Assembly: GCA_003138515.1 (NCBI GenBank)
Contig: PLGG01000015.1
Span: 1,344 to 65,343 of the forward strand
From: Acidobacteriaceae bacterium
GTDB taxonomy: Bacteria > Acidobacteriota > Terriglobia > Terriglobales > Acidobacteriaceae
Length of the DNA stretch: 64,000 bases
Reading direction: 5' to 3'
The notes below the pieces were generated by a model that was not told the DNA's origin, did not search any database, and was given only the letters and a program-made list of their open reading frames with translations. Shown piece by piece: positions 1-8,296 of this stretch. Each line of letters opens with the position of its first letter. Position 1 is the first letter of the stretch. A program made the translations under genes and the position numbers.

Positions 1-49
1 CGATCCCGCTCAGCTCCACCAATCCCTTCCTGCCAACCGCACTACACCC

Positions 50-1192
50 CTAGCTGAACAAATCCTTCATCTTCTCCATCAACCCCGGCGATGTGGGCTT
101 GTTGTCCACGGCCATCGATTCGGCCAGCTTCGAAACCAGCTCGCGCTGCGCGCGGTTCAGCTTGCGCGGAATCTGCACCAGAACCTTCACAATCAGGTCG
201 CCCTTTCCTCTTTCGTTCAGGTAGGGAACGCCTCTTCCGCGGATGCGCAGTTCTTTGCCGCTTTGCGTGCCCTCGGGAATCTTGATGTTTACCGGCCCGT
301 CGATGCCCGGAATCTCGAACTCGTCGCCCATGGCCGCCTGCGGAAAGCTGATCGGAAGCACGCACTGCAAATCGTATCCATGGCGCTCAAAATAATCGTG
401 CGGCCGGATGGAAAGAATCACGTACAAGTCGCCCTTCGGTCCGCCCACGCGGCCCACGTCGCCCTCGCCGCCGTAACGGATGCGCGTTCCCTCTTCCACG
501 CCCGGCGGCACCTTCACGTTCAGCTTGACCTCCGCGGTCTTGCGCCCCTCGCCGCGGCACGCTGGACACGGATCGCTGATCACCGTTCCGGTCCCGCTGC
601 AAGCCACGCACGTCCGCGCCACAGAGAAGAACCCCTGTTGATAGCGGAGCTGGCCTCGCCCCTGGCAGTGGCTGCAGATGCTCGGACCGCGTCCAGACGC
701 GCTACCCTTGCCGTTGCAAACGCCGCACATCTCCAGGCGCCGGATCTTCACTTCTTTCTCGATGCCAAAGACCGCATTCTCGAAATCGATGGTCATGTCG
801 AAGCGCAAATCGTCGCCGCGCTGGGTCCGCGAGCCGCGCGATGCCCCACCCGGCGCTCCGCCCATCGTGAACATCTCGCCGAATAAATCGCCGAAAATGT
901 CGCCCAGGTCCACGCCGCCCGCAAACGGACCCGCGCCGAATCCCTGCGCGCCCAGCCCGGCATGACCAAAGCGGTCGTAGGCAGCGCGCTTGTCGGCGTC
1001 GCTCAGCACCTGATAGGCCTCGCTGGCTTCTTTAAACTTTTCCTCGGCTGCGTGGTCCCCGGGATTGCGGTCAGGATGGTATTTCAGCGCCTGTTTCCGG
1101 TACGCGCTCTTCAACTCCTGATCCGTGCATTCGCGCGAGACCCCCAGAACCTCGTAATAATCTGCCTTGCTCACTTTTGTATTAGAACCCAT
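50..1192 (-). CDS. dnaJ: Chaperone protein DnaJ
   Basis: Hsp40 co-chaperone that delivers unfolded clients to DnaK and stimulates its ATPase in the cytoplasm. The 380-residue protein shows the full type I layout: a J domain at about residues 11-75 with HPD at 39-41, a Gly/Phe-rich linker at about 76-125, four CxxCxGxG zinc repeats at about 156-216 ([32 protein letters not shown]) and a C-terminal substrate-binding part. The length is normal for the family. It is the last gene of the hrcA-grpE-dnaJ order on this strand, about 160 bp after grpE, so it is probably co-transcribed with them. dnaK is not in the window. Confidence 0.97.
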   Translation of the reverse strand: MGSNTKVSKADYYEVLGVSRECTDQELKSAYRKQALKYHPDRNPGDHAAEEKFKEASEAYQVLSDADKRAAYDRFGHAGLGAQGFGAGPFAGGVDLGDIFGDLFGEMFTMGGAPGGASRGSRTQRGDDLRFDMTIDFENAVFGIEKEVKIRRLEMCGVCNGKGSASGRGPSICSHCQGRGQLRYQQGFFSVARTCVACSGTGTVISDPCPACRGEGRKTAEVKLNVKVPPGVEEGTRIRYGGEGDVGRVGGPKGDLYVILSIRPHDYFERHGYDLQCVLPISFPQAAMGDEFEIPGIDGPVNIKIPEGTQSGKELRIRGRGVPYLNERGKGDLIVKVLVQIPRKLNRAQRELVSKLAESMAVDNKPTSPGLMEKMKDLFS

Positions 1193-1208
1193 TCGTCCCC
1201 TTAATCAG

Positions 1209-1356
1209 CCTCTAGCTTTTAGCCGCTAGCTGCTAGCTTGTCCCAGTGTGGAAGCCGGTCAGCTCCGCCTCACCAAACCTGCACGTCGTTTGCCGTTGAC
1301 CCCGCAGCAAGAGCTGCTCGATGAAGCTAGGAGCTAGAGGATAGAAGCTAGCGGCT
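1209..1356. repeat. Nested inverted repeat of ctagc words between grpE and dnaJ
   Basis: The spacer between grpE and dnaJ is built from ctagc-type words. Two exact inverted pairs are visible: CCTCTAGCT (1209-1217) with AGCTAGAGG (1332-1340), and AGCCGCTAGC (1221-1230) with GCTAGCGGCT (1347-1356). They could fold into a long stem in the intercistronic mRNA. No coding potential is evident. Whether this is an mRNA processing element or only low-complexity intergenic sequence cannot be told from one copy. Confidence 0.6.
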
Positions 1357-1995
1357 CTATTCCTCCACTTGTTTCGGATTGTGCGCCACGCGCACCAGCG
1401 CCGGCCGCAACAACCGCTCGCGAATCTTGTAGCCGCGGCGAATCTCCTCGGCCACATGCTGATCCGGCAAGTCGTCGCGCTCCACCGTCCCCAGCGCCTC
1501 GTGAAAGCGCGGATCGAAAGCCTCGCCCACCGTAGGAACCGCCTTCACCTGCATCTTCTCCAGAATCTCTTCCATCTGTTTCACGATCAGGCTCACTCCC
1601 GACCGCAACTGCTCCACCGAGCCCGTCGATTTCAGCGCCAGCTCCAGATTATCCAGCACCGGCAGAAACTGTTCCGCGGCGCTGCCCGTCGCAAATTCGC
1701 GAAACTCGGCCCGCTCGCGCTCCGCGCGCTTGCGTGCATTCTCAAACTCCGCTTGCAGCCGTGCCAGCCGATCCAGCAGCCGATCGCGCTCCGCCTTCAT
1801 CTGCTCAAATTCCGTCTGTGCAGCCGGCTCAGCCGCTCCGCCGCCCTCCCCGTCAGCCTGATCGTCGAGCTCCTCCTCAGCCGTCGGCGCCGGCAGCTCC
1901 GTCGCGGGATCGAGATTCACTTCCTTCCCTTTGCGCGCGCCATCTTCAAACTCCGGGGAGTCCACTTCAGTCAATCGTGTTTTCTGCTTCCACAT
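1357..1995 (-). CDS. grpE: Nucleotide exchange factor GrpE
   Basis: GrpE homodimers release ADP from DnaK and so drive the DnaK/DnaJ cycle. The 212-residue product has an acidic, low-complexity N-terminus (about 1-65), a long coiled-coil helix (about 65-110, rich in Glu/Arg/Ala) and the beta-domain with the family signature around residues 150-205 (VPTVGEAFDPRFHEALGTV, then GYKIRERLLRPALVRV). It lies between hrcA and dnaJ on the same strand, the usual arrangement for a heat-shock operon. The ATG start has only a weak upstream GGAG at long spacing, so the exact N-terminus is less certain than the identity. Confidence 0.95.
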   Translation of the reverse strand: MWKQKTRLTEVDSPEFEDGARKGKEVNLDPATELPAPTAEEELDDQADGEGGGAAEPAAQTEFEQMKAERDRLLDRLARLQAEFENARKRAERERAEFREFATGSAAEQFLPVLDNLELALKSTGSVEQLRSGVSLIVKQMEEILEKMQVKAVPTVGEAFDPRFHEALGTVERDDLPDQHVAEEIRRGYKIRERLLRPALVRVAHNPKQVEE

Positions 1996-2165
1996 AATTC
2001 AGCACATTCTCCGAGAATCTTTTGGCCTTTTCTATTGGATGATGTCTTTTCCCGCCCGGCTGCAGCTTTCCGCGCCGATCCCGAAGAACCAACGTGTTGC
2101 ACGCCCACCTTGAATCACGCCGGCCTGGCGGAATTGCGGTCTAGCCGCCGCCATGATGCCCGCGC

Positions 2166-3269
2166 CTACGTCGTAGGAACGTCCAGAATCCTCTCAGAGA
2201 GCCGCGCGATGTAGCTCACTGCCTGGATCATTTCCTGATATTGAATCCGCGTGGGCGCAATCACCGCCACCGTGCCCAGATTGCCACCGCCCAGCCGCGC
2301 CGGCGCGCCAATCAGCACCAGGTCCTGCATGGCAGGCGATGCCTCGTCCAGGCCGACCACCACGCGCACCTCCTGCTGGCGTCCGTCCACATACGCATTC
2401 AGCAGCTCCACCAGCCGCTGCTTGGCCTCCACGGCCAGCAGCATCTGCCGCAGCCGCTCGCGGTCTTGCTCGGCGCTGATCAGGTTTGCAATCCCATCCA
2501 CAAAAATCGTCGCGCCGCCATCGTCGCCTGCCAGCGCGCCCTTGCGGCACAGCTCTTCAACCGACGTCAGCAACTCCCGGCACGCCTCGCGCTCCATCTC
2601 CACGCGGCGAGCCACTTCGGCCCGGATCCGCTCGATCTGCCAGCCGCGGAAACTCTCGTTCAAATACGTGCCCGCCGTCTCCAGTTCTACCGCCGTCATC
2701 TGATGATCCACCGCCAGCACGCGATCCTGAACTGCGCCGGCCTGTGTCACCAGCACCGCCAGCACGCGTCCCGTCGAAAGTCGCGAAAAATGAATGTGCT
2801 CCAGCACCTGTCCCGCGGTCGAGCTGGCCAGCGCCACGCCCAGCCCGCTCGAAATCAGCGCCAGCACGTGCGACGTGCGCTCCAGGTAATCATTCGAGCT
2901 GGACACGCCGGCAAAGCTCTCCTCAATCTGTCCGCGGCGAGCTTCGCTCATGGGCGTTTCCACGCGCCCCGGCACGGTTCCGCCGCCAAGGCCCGCCTGT
3001 GCCCGCCCGGGTTGCGTGATCTGCTCCACGTAATAGCGAAATGCCACTGCCGTCGGAACGCGTCCGGACGACGTATGGGGCTGCTCCAGCAGTCCTGCCT
3101 CGCCCAATGTTGCCATCACATTGCGCAGTGTCGCGGAGCTCAGCCCTTCCCGGTCGGCGAAGAAATGCGCAACAGCCTGCGACGCCACCGGTTCGCCGGT
3201 CGCGATGTACAACTCGATGATGGCCGTCAACACTAGCCGCTCGCGCGGACTCAGGCGTGCTTCGGGCAT
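2166..3269 (-). CDS. hrcA: Heat-inducible transcription repressor HrcA
   Basis: HrcA represses class I heat-shock genes, classically through CIRCE operators. The 367-residue protein has an N-terminal winged-helix DNA-binding domain (about 1-75, containing LSPRERLVLTAIIELYIATG and the SSATLRNVM recognition helix), a GAF-like dimerisation region and the conserved C-terminal part ending in the GTVAVIAPTRIQYQEMIQAV signature. It is the first gene of the hrcA-grpE-dnaJ cluster and has a sigma70-type promoter about 120 bp upstream. No CIRCE palindrome is recognisable in front of it, which is unusual for an autoregulated hrcA operon. Confidence 0.95.
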   Translation of the reverse strand: MPEARLSPRERLVLTAIIELYIATGEPVASQAVAHFFADREGLSSATLRNVMATLGEAGLLEQPHTSSGRVPTAVAFRYYVEQITQPGRAQAGLGGGTVPGRVETPMSEARRGQIEESFAGVSSSNDYLERTSHVLALISSGLGVALASSTAGQVLEHIHFSRLSTGRVLAVLVTQAGAVQDRVLAVDHQMTAVELETAGTYLNESFRGWQIERIRAEVARRVEMEREACRELLTSVEELCRKGALAGDDGGATIFVDGIANLISAEQDRERLRQMLLAVEAKQRLVELLNAYVDGRQQEVRVVVGLDEASPAMQDLVLIGAPARLGGGNLGTVAVIAPTRIQYQEMIQAVSYIARLSERILDVPTT

Positions 3270-3392
3270 CTTGGCTGCTCTCCGTTCCGTTCGGCACGCG
3301 CTAAACGGCCACGCGTCAGACGAGGGCGCGAGTCCTTAAATGCTTATATTTCTTATACTTGAAGAGATACTTTTGCACACCCCGTCCTCTTG

Positions 3393-3422
3393 ATCTTACG
3401 GATTGTAGGCGTTTACTGTCAA
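3393..3422 (-). promoter_or_regulatory. Sigma70-like promoter of the hrcA operon
   Basis: On the minus strand a perfect -35 hexamer TTGACA (3417-3422) is separated by 18 bp from a -10-like TAAGAT (3393-3398). Transcription would start near 3386 and leave a 5' leader of roughly 115 nt before hrcA. The rest of the 444-base gap 3270-3713 holds an AT-rich leader (around 3335-3360) and no gene I can support. Confidence 0.6.
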
Positions 3423-3713
3423 GACACCGTCGGGTTACCCAAGAGTGCCCAGGCCATGATTTCTCTTCCGAAGAAGCCCTCCCGAAACGCCGCCTCAACC
3501 TCGATCGCTCACGAAAAATAACAATCTTCCAGCGGTCCACAAGTCTTTGATTCTCATCGCCTTCAGTGCTTTTCACATTACCAAAGGCACCGCCGATGGT
3601 GACTCAAGAACCCAATTTAGTGGTAAGTTGTTACGCACCGGCGATTGCTGTGCACGCCGCACGGCAGGCCGCTCAGCCTTGGTGTTTGTTGTTCTTCTCG
3701 GAGGGGGCCCAAT

Positions 3714-4154
3714 ATGAAAATCTCTTTCAGTGGTTTTCGGTGCACGTCCGCCGTTCACATCCTTGCCGCCTTGGCGCTTGGCTCTTTCGTGTTGATGACC
3801 GCAGCCACGCTCGCCCAGGCGCAGTCCCCCGCGCCGCTTGACAAGCACGCGCGCAGAATCGAAAAGCGCCTCACAAAGTTTCGCCAAGGCACCTTTCTGG
3901 ACTTCGAATTCCGCGACAGCTCTCAGACCTTCGGTTCTCTCGGCCCGCTCTCGGCCACGTCGTTCCAGTTCACCGATTCAGACAGCAACCGGACTCAGAT
4001 GCACCTTTACGCCGACTTGGTGGAAGTGAAAAAGGCCAGAGAATTCATCGGAGAGGGCTCGGAGCCGCGCCATCACGTTCATCTATTGGTGCCGGTGCTG
4101 ATCTGCGCTGGGGCCGCGGCTGCCGGAATCGCAACGTACGAAGTCCTGCGCTGA
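3714..4154 (+). CDS. Small exported hypothetical protein with C-terminal membrane segment
   Basis: I do not recognise the family. The 146-residue product starts at an ATG preceded by a strong GGAGGG site and opens with a long signal-like hydrophobic stretch (about 12-38, ending AQAQS). The middle (about 40-115) is soluble and polar. A second hydrophobic stretch (about 122-142, LLVPVLICAGAAAAGIATYE) sits at the extreme C-terminus, suggesting a periplasmic domain with an inner-membrane tail. It stands alone between the heat-shock operon and the DAHP synthase gene. A longer upstream start exists at 3645 but lacks a ribosome binding site and would bury the signal peptide. Confidence 0.6.
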   Translation: MKISFSGFRCTSAVHILAALALGSFVLMTAATLAQAQSPAPLDKHARRIEKRLTKFRQGTFLDFEFRDSSQTFGSLGPLSATSFQFTDSDSNRTQMHLYADLVEVKKAREFIGEGSEPRHHVHLLVPVLICAGAAAAGIATYEVLR

Positions 4155-4171
4155 TCCGCCGCGCGGCACGA

Positions 4172-4240
4172 GTAACGCCGGCCTCCAGACCGCTGCGCCG
4201 ATCGCCCGTGCTCCTATGTAGCGCCGGCCTCCCGGCCGGG
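4172..4240. repeat. REP-like GTAGCGCCGGCCT palindromes, two adjacent copies
   Basis: Two related GC-rich units lie just after a stop codon: GTAACGCCGGCCTCCAGACCG at about 4172 (one base variant) and TGTAGCGCCGGCCTCCCGGC at 4217-4236. The second can fold through GCCGG/CCGGC. Related units start at 13587 and 55960, also directly behind genes, and a diverged one (ctgtagcgtgggtctctggc) lies near 4283. This is a small dispersed intergenic repeat family. Confidence 0.55.
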
Positions 4241-4444
4241 GCCCCCAACGAGCCCGCTTTTGGCTTGTTGGGGTGGTAGATCGGCTGTAGCGTGGGTCTC
4301 TGGCCTTCTCAATTCAATCGCAAGGCCCGAAGCGCCCGCCAGAGACTCCACCTGCGCGAGTCCCTTCTTGTCTTCGGGCTGTTAGATTCGTTAGAGGGCC
4401 GCGCCTGCGCGCCGCCCGCAACGCGCCACGCCACAAGAGAGCCC

Positions 4445-5506
4445 ATGTTCCATCCCACTGAAGATCTCCGCATTCAATGGACCAAAGTCGTTCTCCCTCC
4501 CGTCTTTCTTGAGGAAGAACTTCCCGTCACCGAAGCTGCGTCGTCCACCATCTTCAACGCACGCAACGAAATTATCTCCATCCTCAAGGGGCAAGACGAC
4601 CGTTTGATCGTCCTCGCCGGTCCATGCTCCATTCACGACCCCAATGCAGCCCGCGAATATGCGAGCCTGCTCAAAGGCGCTATCGGCGAATTCGCCGCTG
4701 ACCTGCGCATCGTCATGCGCGTCTACTTTGAAAAGCCCCGCACCACCATCGGCTGGAAAGGCCTCATCAACGATCCGCATCTTGACGGCACATACAAGAT
4801 CAACGACGGCTTGCGCCTCGCGCGCCATCTCTTAATCGACCTCGCCGAGATGGGCGTGCCCACTGGAACCGAATTCCTCGACATGATCTCGCCGCAGTAC
4901 ATCGCCGGCCTCGTCTGCTGGGGAGCCATCGGCGCGCGCACCTCAGAGAGCCAGGTGCATCGCCAGCTTGTCTCCGGCGTTTCCTGCCCGGTCGGATTCA
5001 AGAACGCCACCTCGGGCGACGTTCAGGTAGCCATTGACGCGGTGCTCTCCGCCGCCTGCTCGCACACCTTCCTCGGCCACACGCATCACGGCCAGTCCGC
5101 CATCTTTGTCACCGCCGGCAACCCCGATTGCCACATCATTCTGCGCGGCGGCCGTAAGACCGTGAACTACACCGCCGGTTGCGTCGTTGAAACCGCCGCG
5201 CTCATGGAGCAAGCCGGCATTGCGCCCCGCATCATGATCGACTTCAGTCATGCCAATAGCGCCAAGGATTGTCGCCGCCAGGCCGTTGTCTGCCACGACG
5301 TGGCCGCGCAAATCGCCGCCGGCAATCGCAACATCATCGGCGTCATGATCGAAAGCAATCTCGTCGCGGGCGCGCAGAAGCTCGTCCCCGGCCAGCCTCT
5401 CGTCTACGGCCAAAGCATCACCGACGCCTGCATCGACTGGAAGGAAACGCACACGCTTCTCGCCGAACTCGCCGCCGCCGTCCGCTCCCGGCGCAGCGCA
5501 AAATAG
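4445..5506 (+). CDS. 3-deoxy-7-phosphoheptulonate synthase (DAHP synthase, class I)
   Basis: Catalyses condensation of phosphoenolpyruvate and erythrose-4-phosphate, the first step of the shikimate pathway. With the ATG at 4445 the product is 353 residues, matching E. coli AroG/F/H length. Family signatures are visible: VLAGPCSIHD (about 58-67), MRVYFEKPRTTIGWKGLIND (about 90-110), GARTSESQ, and the metal-site regions around GHTHHG and DFSHANS. A longer in-frame extension to 4292 has no homology or ribosome binding site. No leader peptide or T-box was seen upstream, so feedback control, if any, is at the enzyme level. Which of the aroF/G/H labels applies cannot be told. Confidence 0.95.
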   Translation: MFHPTEDLRIQWTKVVLPPVFLEEELPVTEAASSTIFNARNEIISILKGQDDRLIVLAGPCSIHDPNAAREYASLLKGAIGEFAADLRIVMRVYFEKPRTTIGWKGLINDPHLDGTYKINDGLRLARHLLIDLAEMGVPTGTEFLDMISPQYIAGLVCWGAIGARTSESQVHRQLVSGVSCPVGFKNATSGDVQVAIDAVLSAACSHTFLGHTHHGQSAIFVTAGNPDCHIILRGGRKTVNYTAGCVVETAALMEQAGIAPRIMIDFSHANSAKDCRRQAVVCHDVAAQIAAGNRNIIGVMIESNLVAGAQKLVPGQPLVYGQSITDACIDWKETHTLLAELAAAVRSRRSAK

Positions 5507-5514
5507 TCTGACGC

Positions 5515-5546
5515 AAAAAAGGCCGGCGCGCTCGTCCGAACCGGCC
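5515..5546 (-). terminator. Rho-independent terminator of higBA
   Basis: Read on the minus strand, GGCCGG and CCGGCC form a stem (5541-5546 with 5521-5526), followed directly by six T residues (5520-5515). It sits between the convergent DAHP synthase and higA genes and should stop transcripts from the higBA side. On the plus strand the stem has only a weak T-rich tail. Confidence 0.75.
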
Positions 5547-5582
5547 CTTGGTCTTTTCACTCCGTCACGTCACTCGCTCGAA

Positions 5583-5864
5583 TTACGCGACCTTCTTGAA
5601 CAGCTCGATCTTGGGCCGACGCTTGCGGCTCGCCTGCCAGAGGTCGTACTGGGTTTGCAGATCAATCCAAAGTGTCGGGCTGGTTCCAAGGGCATCGGAG
5701 AGGCGCAGCGACATCTCGGCCGAAATTCCGGCCTTTCCGTTCAGGATGCGAGATAAGGTCACGCGCGACACGTGCAACTTGGCTGCTGCTTCAGAAACCT
5801 GCATCTCTCCAAGCCACTCGCGCAGCACACGCCCCGGATGCGCCGGATTGTACATTTGCCGCAT
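5583..5864 (-). CDS. higA: HigA-type antitoxin, helix-turn-helix
   Basis: A 93-residue XRE-family protein of the HigA/VapI type. It begins MRQMYNPAHPGRVLREWL, the hallmark of this antitoxin group (P-x-HPG-x-x-L), followed by a helix-turn-helix at about residues 25-60 (SEAAAKLHVSRVTLSRILNG). Such antitoxins neutralise a RelE-fold mRNA interferase and repress their own operon. It lies 11 bp downstream of the higB gene, with a GGGG-containing ribosome site in the gap, and is followed by a strong terminator, so the pair forms a self-contained transcription unit. The toxin-first order is typical for hig loci. Confidence 0.92.
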   Translation of the reverse strand: MRQMYNPAHPGRVLREWLGEMQVSEAAAKLHVSRVTLSRILNGKAGISAEMSLRLSDALGTSPTLWIDLQTQYDLWQASRKRRPKIELFKKVA

Positions 5865-5875
5865 GTTTGCACCCC

Positions 5876-6154
5876 CTAGTGGTAGTCCTGATAATCGACC
5901 AAAATTGCGTCTTCACCTTCGAATCGAAAAGTGAGTCTCCAGTTGCCGTTCACCTGAATCGACCAATGTCCCTTCAAGCTTCCGCGGAGTGAATGCAAGT
6001 TCCAGCCAGGAACAGCTATATCCGCGGGCACTCTTGCTTTGTTGAGGGCCGTGAGTTGAACATTCAACTTGCGCGCGTGGCTGGGCTGGATCCCGGCCTT
6101 GCTGCCGGTGAAAAAGAACTTCTCCAGACCTGCGTGCCGGAAGCTCTTGATCAT
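5876..6154 (-). CDS. higB: HigB-type toxin, RelE/ParE superfamily
   Basis: A 92-residue basic protein of the RelE-fold plasmid-maintenance toxin family. MIKSFRHAGLEKFF at the start, HSLRGSLKGHWSIQVNGNWR in the middle and a terminal LVDYQDYH are the typical HigB landmarks. The family usually cleaves mRNA at the ribosome. The gene precedes higA in one operon. A sigma70-like promoter ends so close to the ATG that the transcript is probably leaderless, which would keep toxin translation weak relative to the antitoxin; that is an inference from spacing. Confidence 0.92.
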   Translation of the reverse strand: MIKSFRHAGLEKFFFTGSKAGIQPSHARKLNVQLTALNKARVPADIAVPGWNLHSLRGSLKGHWSIQVNGNWRLTFRFEGEDAILVDYQDYH

Positions 6155-6160
6155 GCGAGT

Positions 6161-6189
6161 AGTGTAACGCTACACGATACCCAGCGCAA
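6161..6189 (-). promoter_or_regulatory. higBA promoter with overlapping palindromic operator
   Basis: On the minus strand TTGCGC (6184-6189) and TACACT (6161-6166) are 17 bp apart. A perfect dyad GTGTAGCGTTACAC (6162-6175) covers the -10 element, where a HigA dimer would block transcription. The predicted start is about 7 bp further on, at or next to the higB ATG. Confidence 0.55.
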
Positions 6190-6250
6190 GCGGGGGGCCG
6201 CGCACCCGCTTGCATCAGCCCTTCACTCGCTCACTTCTTCACTTTTCCCC

Positions 6251-7273
6251 TTACGCCGTCCCCATCACAATCGTGTGCGGGCTCATCGGAATCGGATGCG
6301 CTTTGACCCCCTTGAACCCCGCCTCGTTGTGCATGGCGTTCAGCTCGCTCAGCGTGTAGGCGTCGCCATCCGCCGTTGAGGCCAGCATCGTCATGGCAAA
6401 CGCCGCGGGCATCGGCGGCGAGACGCGGTCCTCATTAGGCACAAACTCAAGCGTCGCCGCGCGCCCGCCCGGCTTCAGCGCCGAACGAACCTTTTTCAGC
6501 AGCCCGACATTCGTCGGCTTGTCAAAGTGGTGAAGAAAATTCGTCAGCAGCACCACATCGTACGGCCCGCCGAACTCCACTTCAAACGCGCTACCCGGCA
6601 GCATGTTGTAACGGTCTTTTACGCCGGCCTTTTCCGCGTTCTTCAGCGCCACGCGCAGCACGGGAGCCCAATCGAGGCCGGTCACCTGCGCCTGCGGATT
6701 CTGTTTCGCAATCTCAATTCCGAACAGTCCGTGACCGGCCGCGATATCCAGCACGCGCATCGGCCCGTTGCGTCCCTCGAGCACCACCGCACCCAGCGGA
6801 CCCGCCATCGGTCCCATCATCGGCGCCATCTGCTCCGCAAACAGCACCCATACCGGGTTCTCCGGCTCCACGGTGCCATCGCCCGGCAAAGTGGTTCGCC
6901 CGTCGCGCACTACCTCCGCCAGGCGGTCGAAAGGCTCCCGCAGCTCCGGAGTGCTCAGGAATTTCGCTACGGAAGCCATGCACGCTGGCGAGCGCGGGTC
7001 GAGAAACGCTGCGCTCGTCGGTGTGTGCTTATACTTCCCGTTCTCCTTCGCCAGAACGCCATTGATCACGAGAAAATCGCACAGGATTCGGATGCCGCGC
7101 TCCGATGCTTTCGCGTGGCGCGCAATTGAGGCCGCATCGCCCGGCCCTTCACCCACCGCCATGAAAACGTCCAACTCGATGGCCGCTTTCAGAGCCGCCG
7201 TGCGCTGGTGCGCCTGCACCATCTCGAAAACCAGGCCCGGGTTCAACGGTGCTGCTTGAGAACCAGCAGACAT
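6251..7273 (-). CDS. SAM-dependent O-methyltransferase (acetylserotonin O-methyltransferase-like)
   Basis: A 340-residue class I methyltransferase of the plant-COMT/acetylserotonin type. It has an N-terminal helical dimerisation/winged-helix domain (about 10-110, LKAAIELDVFMAVGEGPGDA) and a Rossmann SAM-binding domain beginning at VLDIAAGHGLFGIEIAK (about 183-199), with motif LLTNFLHHFD later. The substrate cannot be read from sequence; such proteins methylate small-molecule hydroxyls. The start at 7273 is fixed by a GAGGAGG site just upstream; the open frame continues to 7540 without homology. The gene stands alone, convergent to nothing and divergent from a small membrane-protein gene. Confidence 0.85.
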   Translation of the reverse strand: MSAGSQAAPLNPGLVFEMVQAHQRTAALKAAIELDVFMAVGEGPGDAASIARHAKASERGIRILCDFLVINGVLAKENGKYKHTPTSAAFLDPRSPACMASVAKFLSTPELREPFDRLAEVVRDGRTTLPGDGTVEPENPVWVLFAEQMAPMMGPMAGPLGAVVLEGRNGPMRVLDIAAGHGLFGIEIAKQNPQAQVTGLDWAPVLRVALKNAEKAGVKDRYNMLPGSAFEVEFGGPYDVVLLTNFLHHFDKPTNVGLLKKVRSALKPGGRAATLEFVPNEDRVSPPMPAAFAMTMLASTADGDAYTLSELNAMHNEAGFKGVKAHPIPMSPHTIVMGTA

Positions 7274-7405
7274 AAACAACCTCCTCTTTCGCCCAGCGGG
7301 AAGATTGAAATTTGGGGAATCCCGGGGCGGGCTCACCGAGTGTATCACTCGCCAAGTCCCATCGCGCAACAACCGCTCCGCGCCGCCGCGATACATTGAA
7401 GGGTT

Positions 7406-7699
7406 GTGCATCTCCTCCTCTCGATCTTTCGCTTGCGGCAAAGGTCGCTGGTGCGCGCCATTCTCCTTTCGGTGGGCGCATTTGCCGCCAGCCTGCGCCT
7501 CGCCGGCTTTCCCCACATCGAGAACATTCACGGCTCGCACTGGCAGGTTCTCGCTCTATTGGTTGCTGCGTGGGGTATGGCAGAGACCGCCCGCTGCCTG
7601 CGGCGCAAGTGGAGCTTCTACCACGCCGGCGTGCTCATCCTCTTGTATACCGACCTGATGATCCTTGCGGCCATCGTGGTCATGCTTGCTGTTCCCTGA
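7406..7699 (+). CDS. Small integral membrane protein, hypothetical
   Basis: No family recognised. The 97-residue product contains three hydrophobic segments (about 17-34, 44-60 and 73-96), separated by a basic loop (CLRRKWSFYHAG), which fits a three-span inner-membrane protein. The predicted start is GTG with only a weak GAAGGG close upstream, so the N-terminus is uncertain. It is divergent from the methyltransferase and lies 161 bp upstream of mscL, with no sign of co-transcription. Composition matches its neighbours. Confidence 0.55.
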   Translation: MHLLLSIFRLRQRSLVRAILLSVGAFAASLRLAGFPHIENIHGSHWQVLALLVAAWGMAETARCLRRKWSFYHAGVLILLYTDLMILAAIVVMLAVP

Positions 7700-7860
7700 A
7701 GGCTCACGCGACTTGCCAACCTCGCTGCGCAAACCTCGCTGCACAAGGGCCGCATCGCCGTGTAGCATTGCATAGTGTTCAATCGGTAACTCTCCAGAGC
7801 GGCCATCTCCTGGCTTGCGCATCACTCGCCGGTTGAACCCTGGATTTTCCGGAGGAACTC

Positions 7861-8265
7861 ATGCTGAAGGGATTTCGAGATTTCATCTTCCGCGGAAACG
7901 TCGTCGACCTGGCGGTAGCCGTGATTCTTGGCGCCGCATTCAATGCCATCGTTGCTTCTCTGGTTGCGGACGTGTTGAACCCGCTGATCGCCGCAACCGT
8001 AGGCAAGCCCGATTTTAGCAGCGTCATTCTGCACGTGGGCAACGGTCAAGTCAAGGTGGGCAACTTCCTCAACGCGACGATTTCGTTCCTGATTGTGGCT
8101 ACAGTCGTGTATTTGGCCATCATTGTGCCCATGAACGCGTTCAATGCACGGCTCAAGAAGCCTGAAGAAGCAGCCGCCCCCACAACCAAAAACTGTCCGG
8201 AATGCCTGAGCGAAATTCCGTTGGCGGCCCGCCGCTGCGCGCATTGCGCACAACCCGTCGCCTAG
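7861..8265 (+). CDS. mscL: Large-conductance mechanosensitive channel MscL with C-terminal zinc ribbon
   Basis: MscL opens under membrane tension and protects against hypo-osmotic shock. The N-terminus MLKGFRDFIFRGNVVDLAVA and TM1 (about 14-40), the periplasmic loop and TM2 (about 70-95) are canonical. The tail differs from E. coli MscL: residues 112-134 form a short zinc-ribbon-like module, CPEC then CAHC about 14 residues later, in place of the plain amphipathic helix. The ATG has a GGAGGA site a few bases upstream. The gene is monocistronic or weakly linked to the peptidase gene 30 bp downstream. Confidence 0.95.
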   Translation: MLKGFRDFIFRGNVVDLAVAVILGAAFNAIVASLVADVLNPLIAATVGKPDFSSVILHVGNGQVKVGNFLNATISFLIVATVVYLAIIVPMNAFNARLKKPEEAAAPTTKNCPECLSEIPLAARRCAHCAQPVA

Positions 8266-8296
8266 TCCCGGGTTGATCAAAAACTCGCTCGCTCGA

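Noticed and set aside
4285-4444. Possible leader or T-box controlling DAHP synthase
   Set aside because: No T-box core, no run of aromatic codons and no terminator/antiterminator pair were found.
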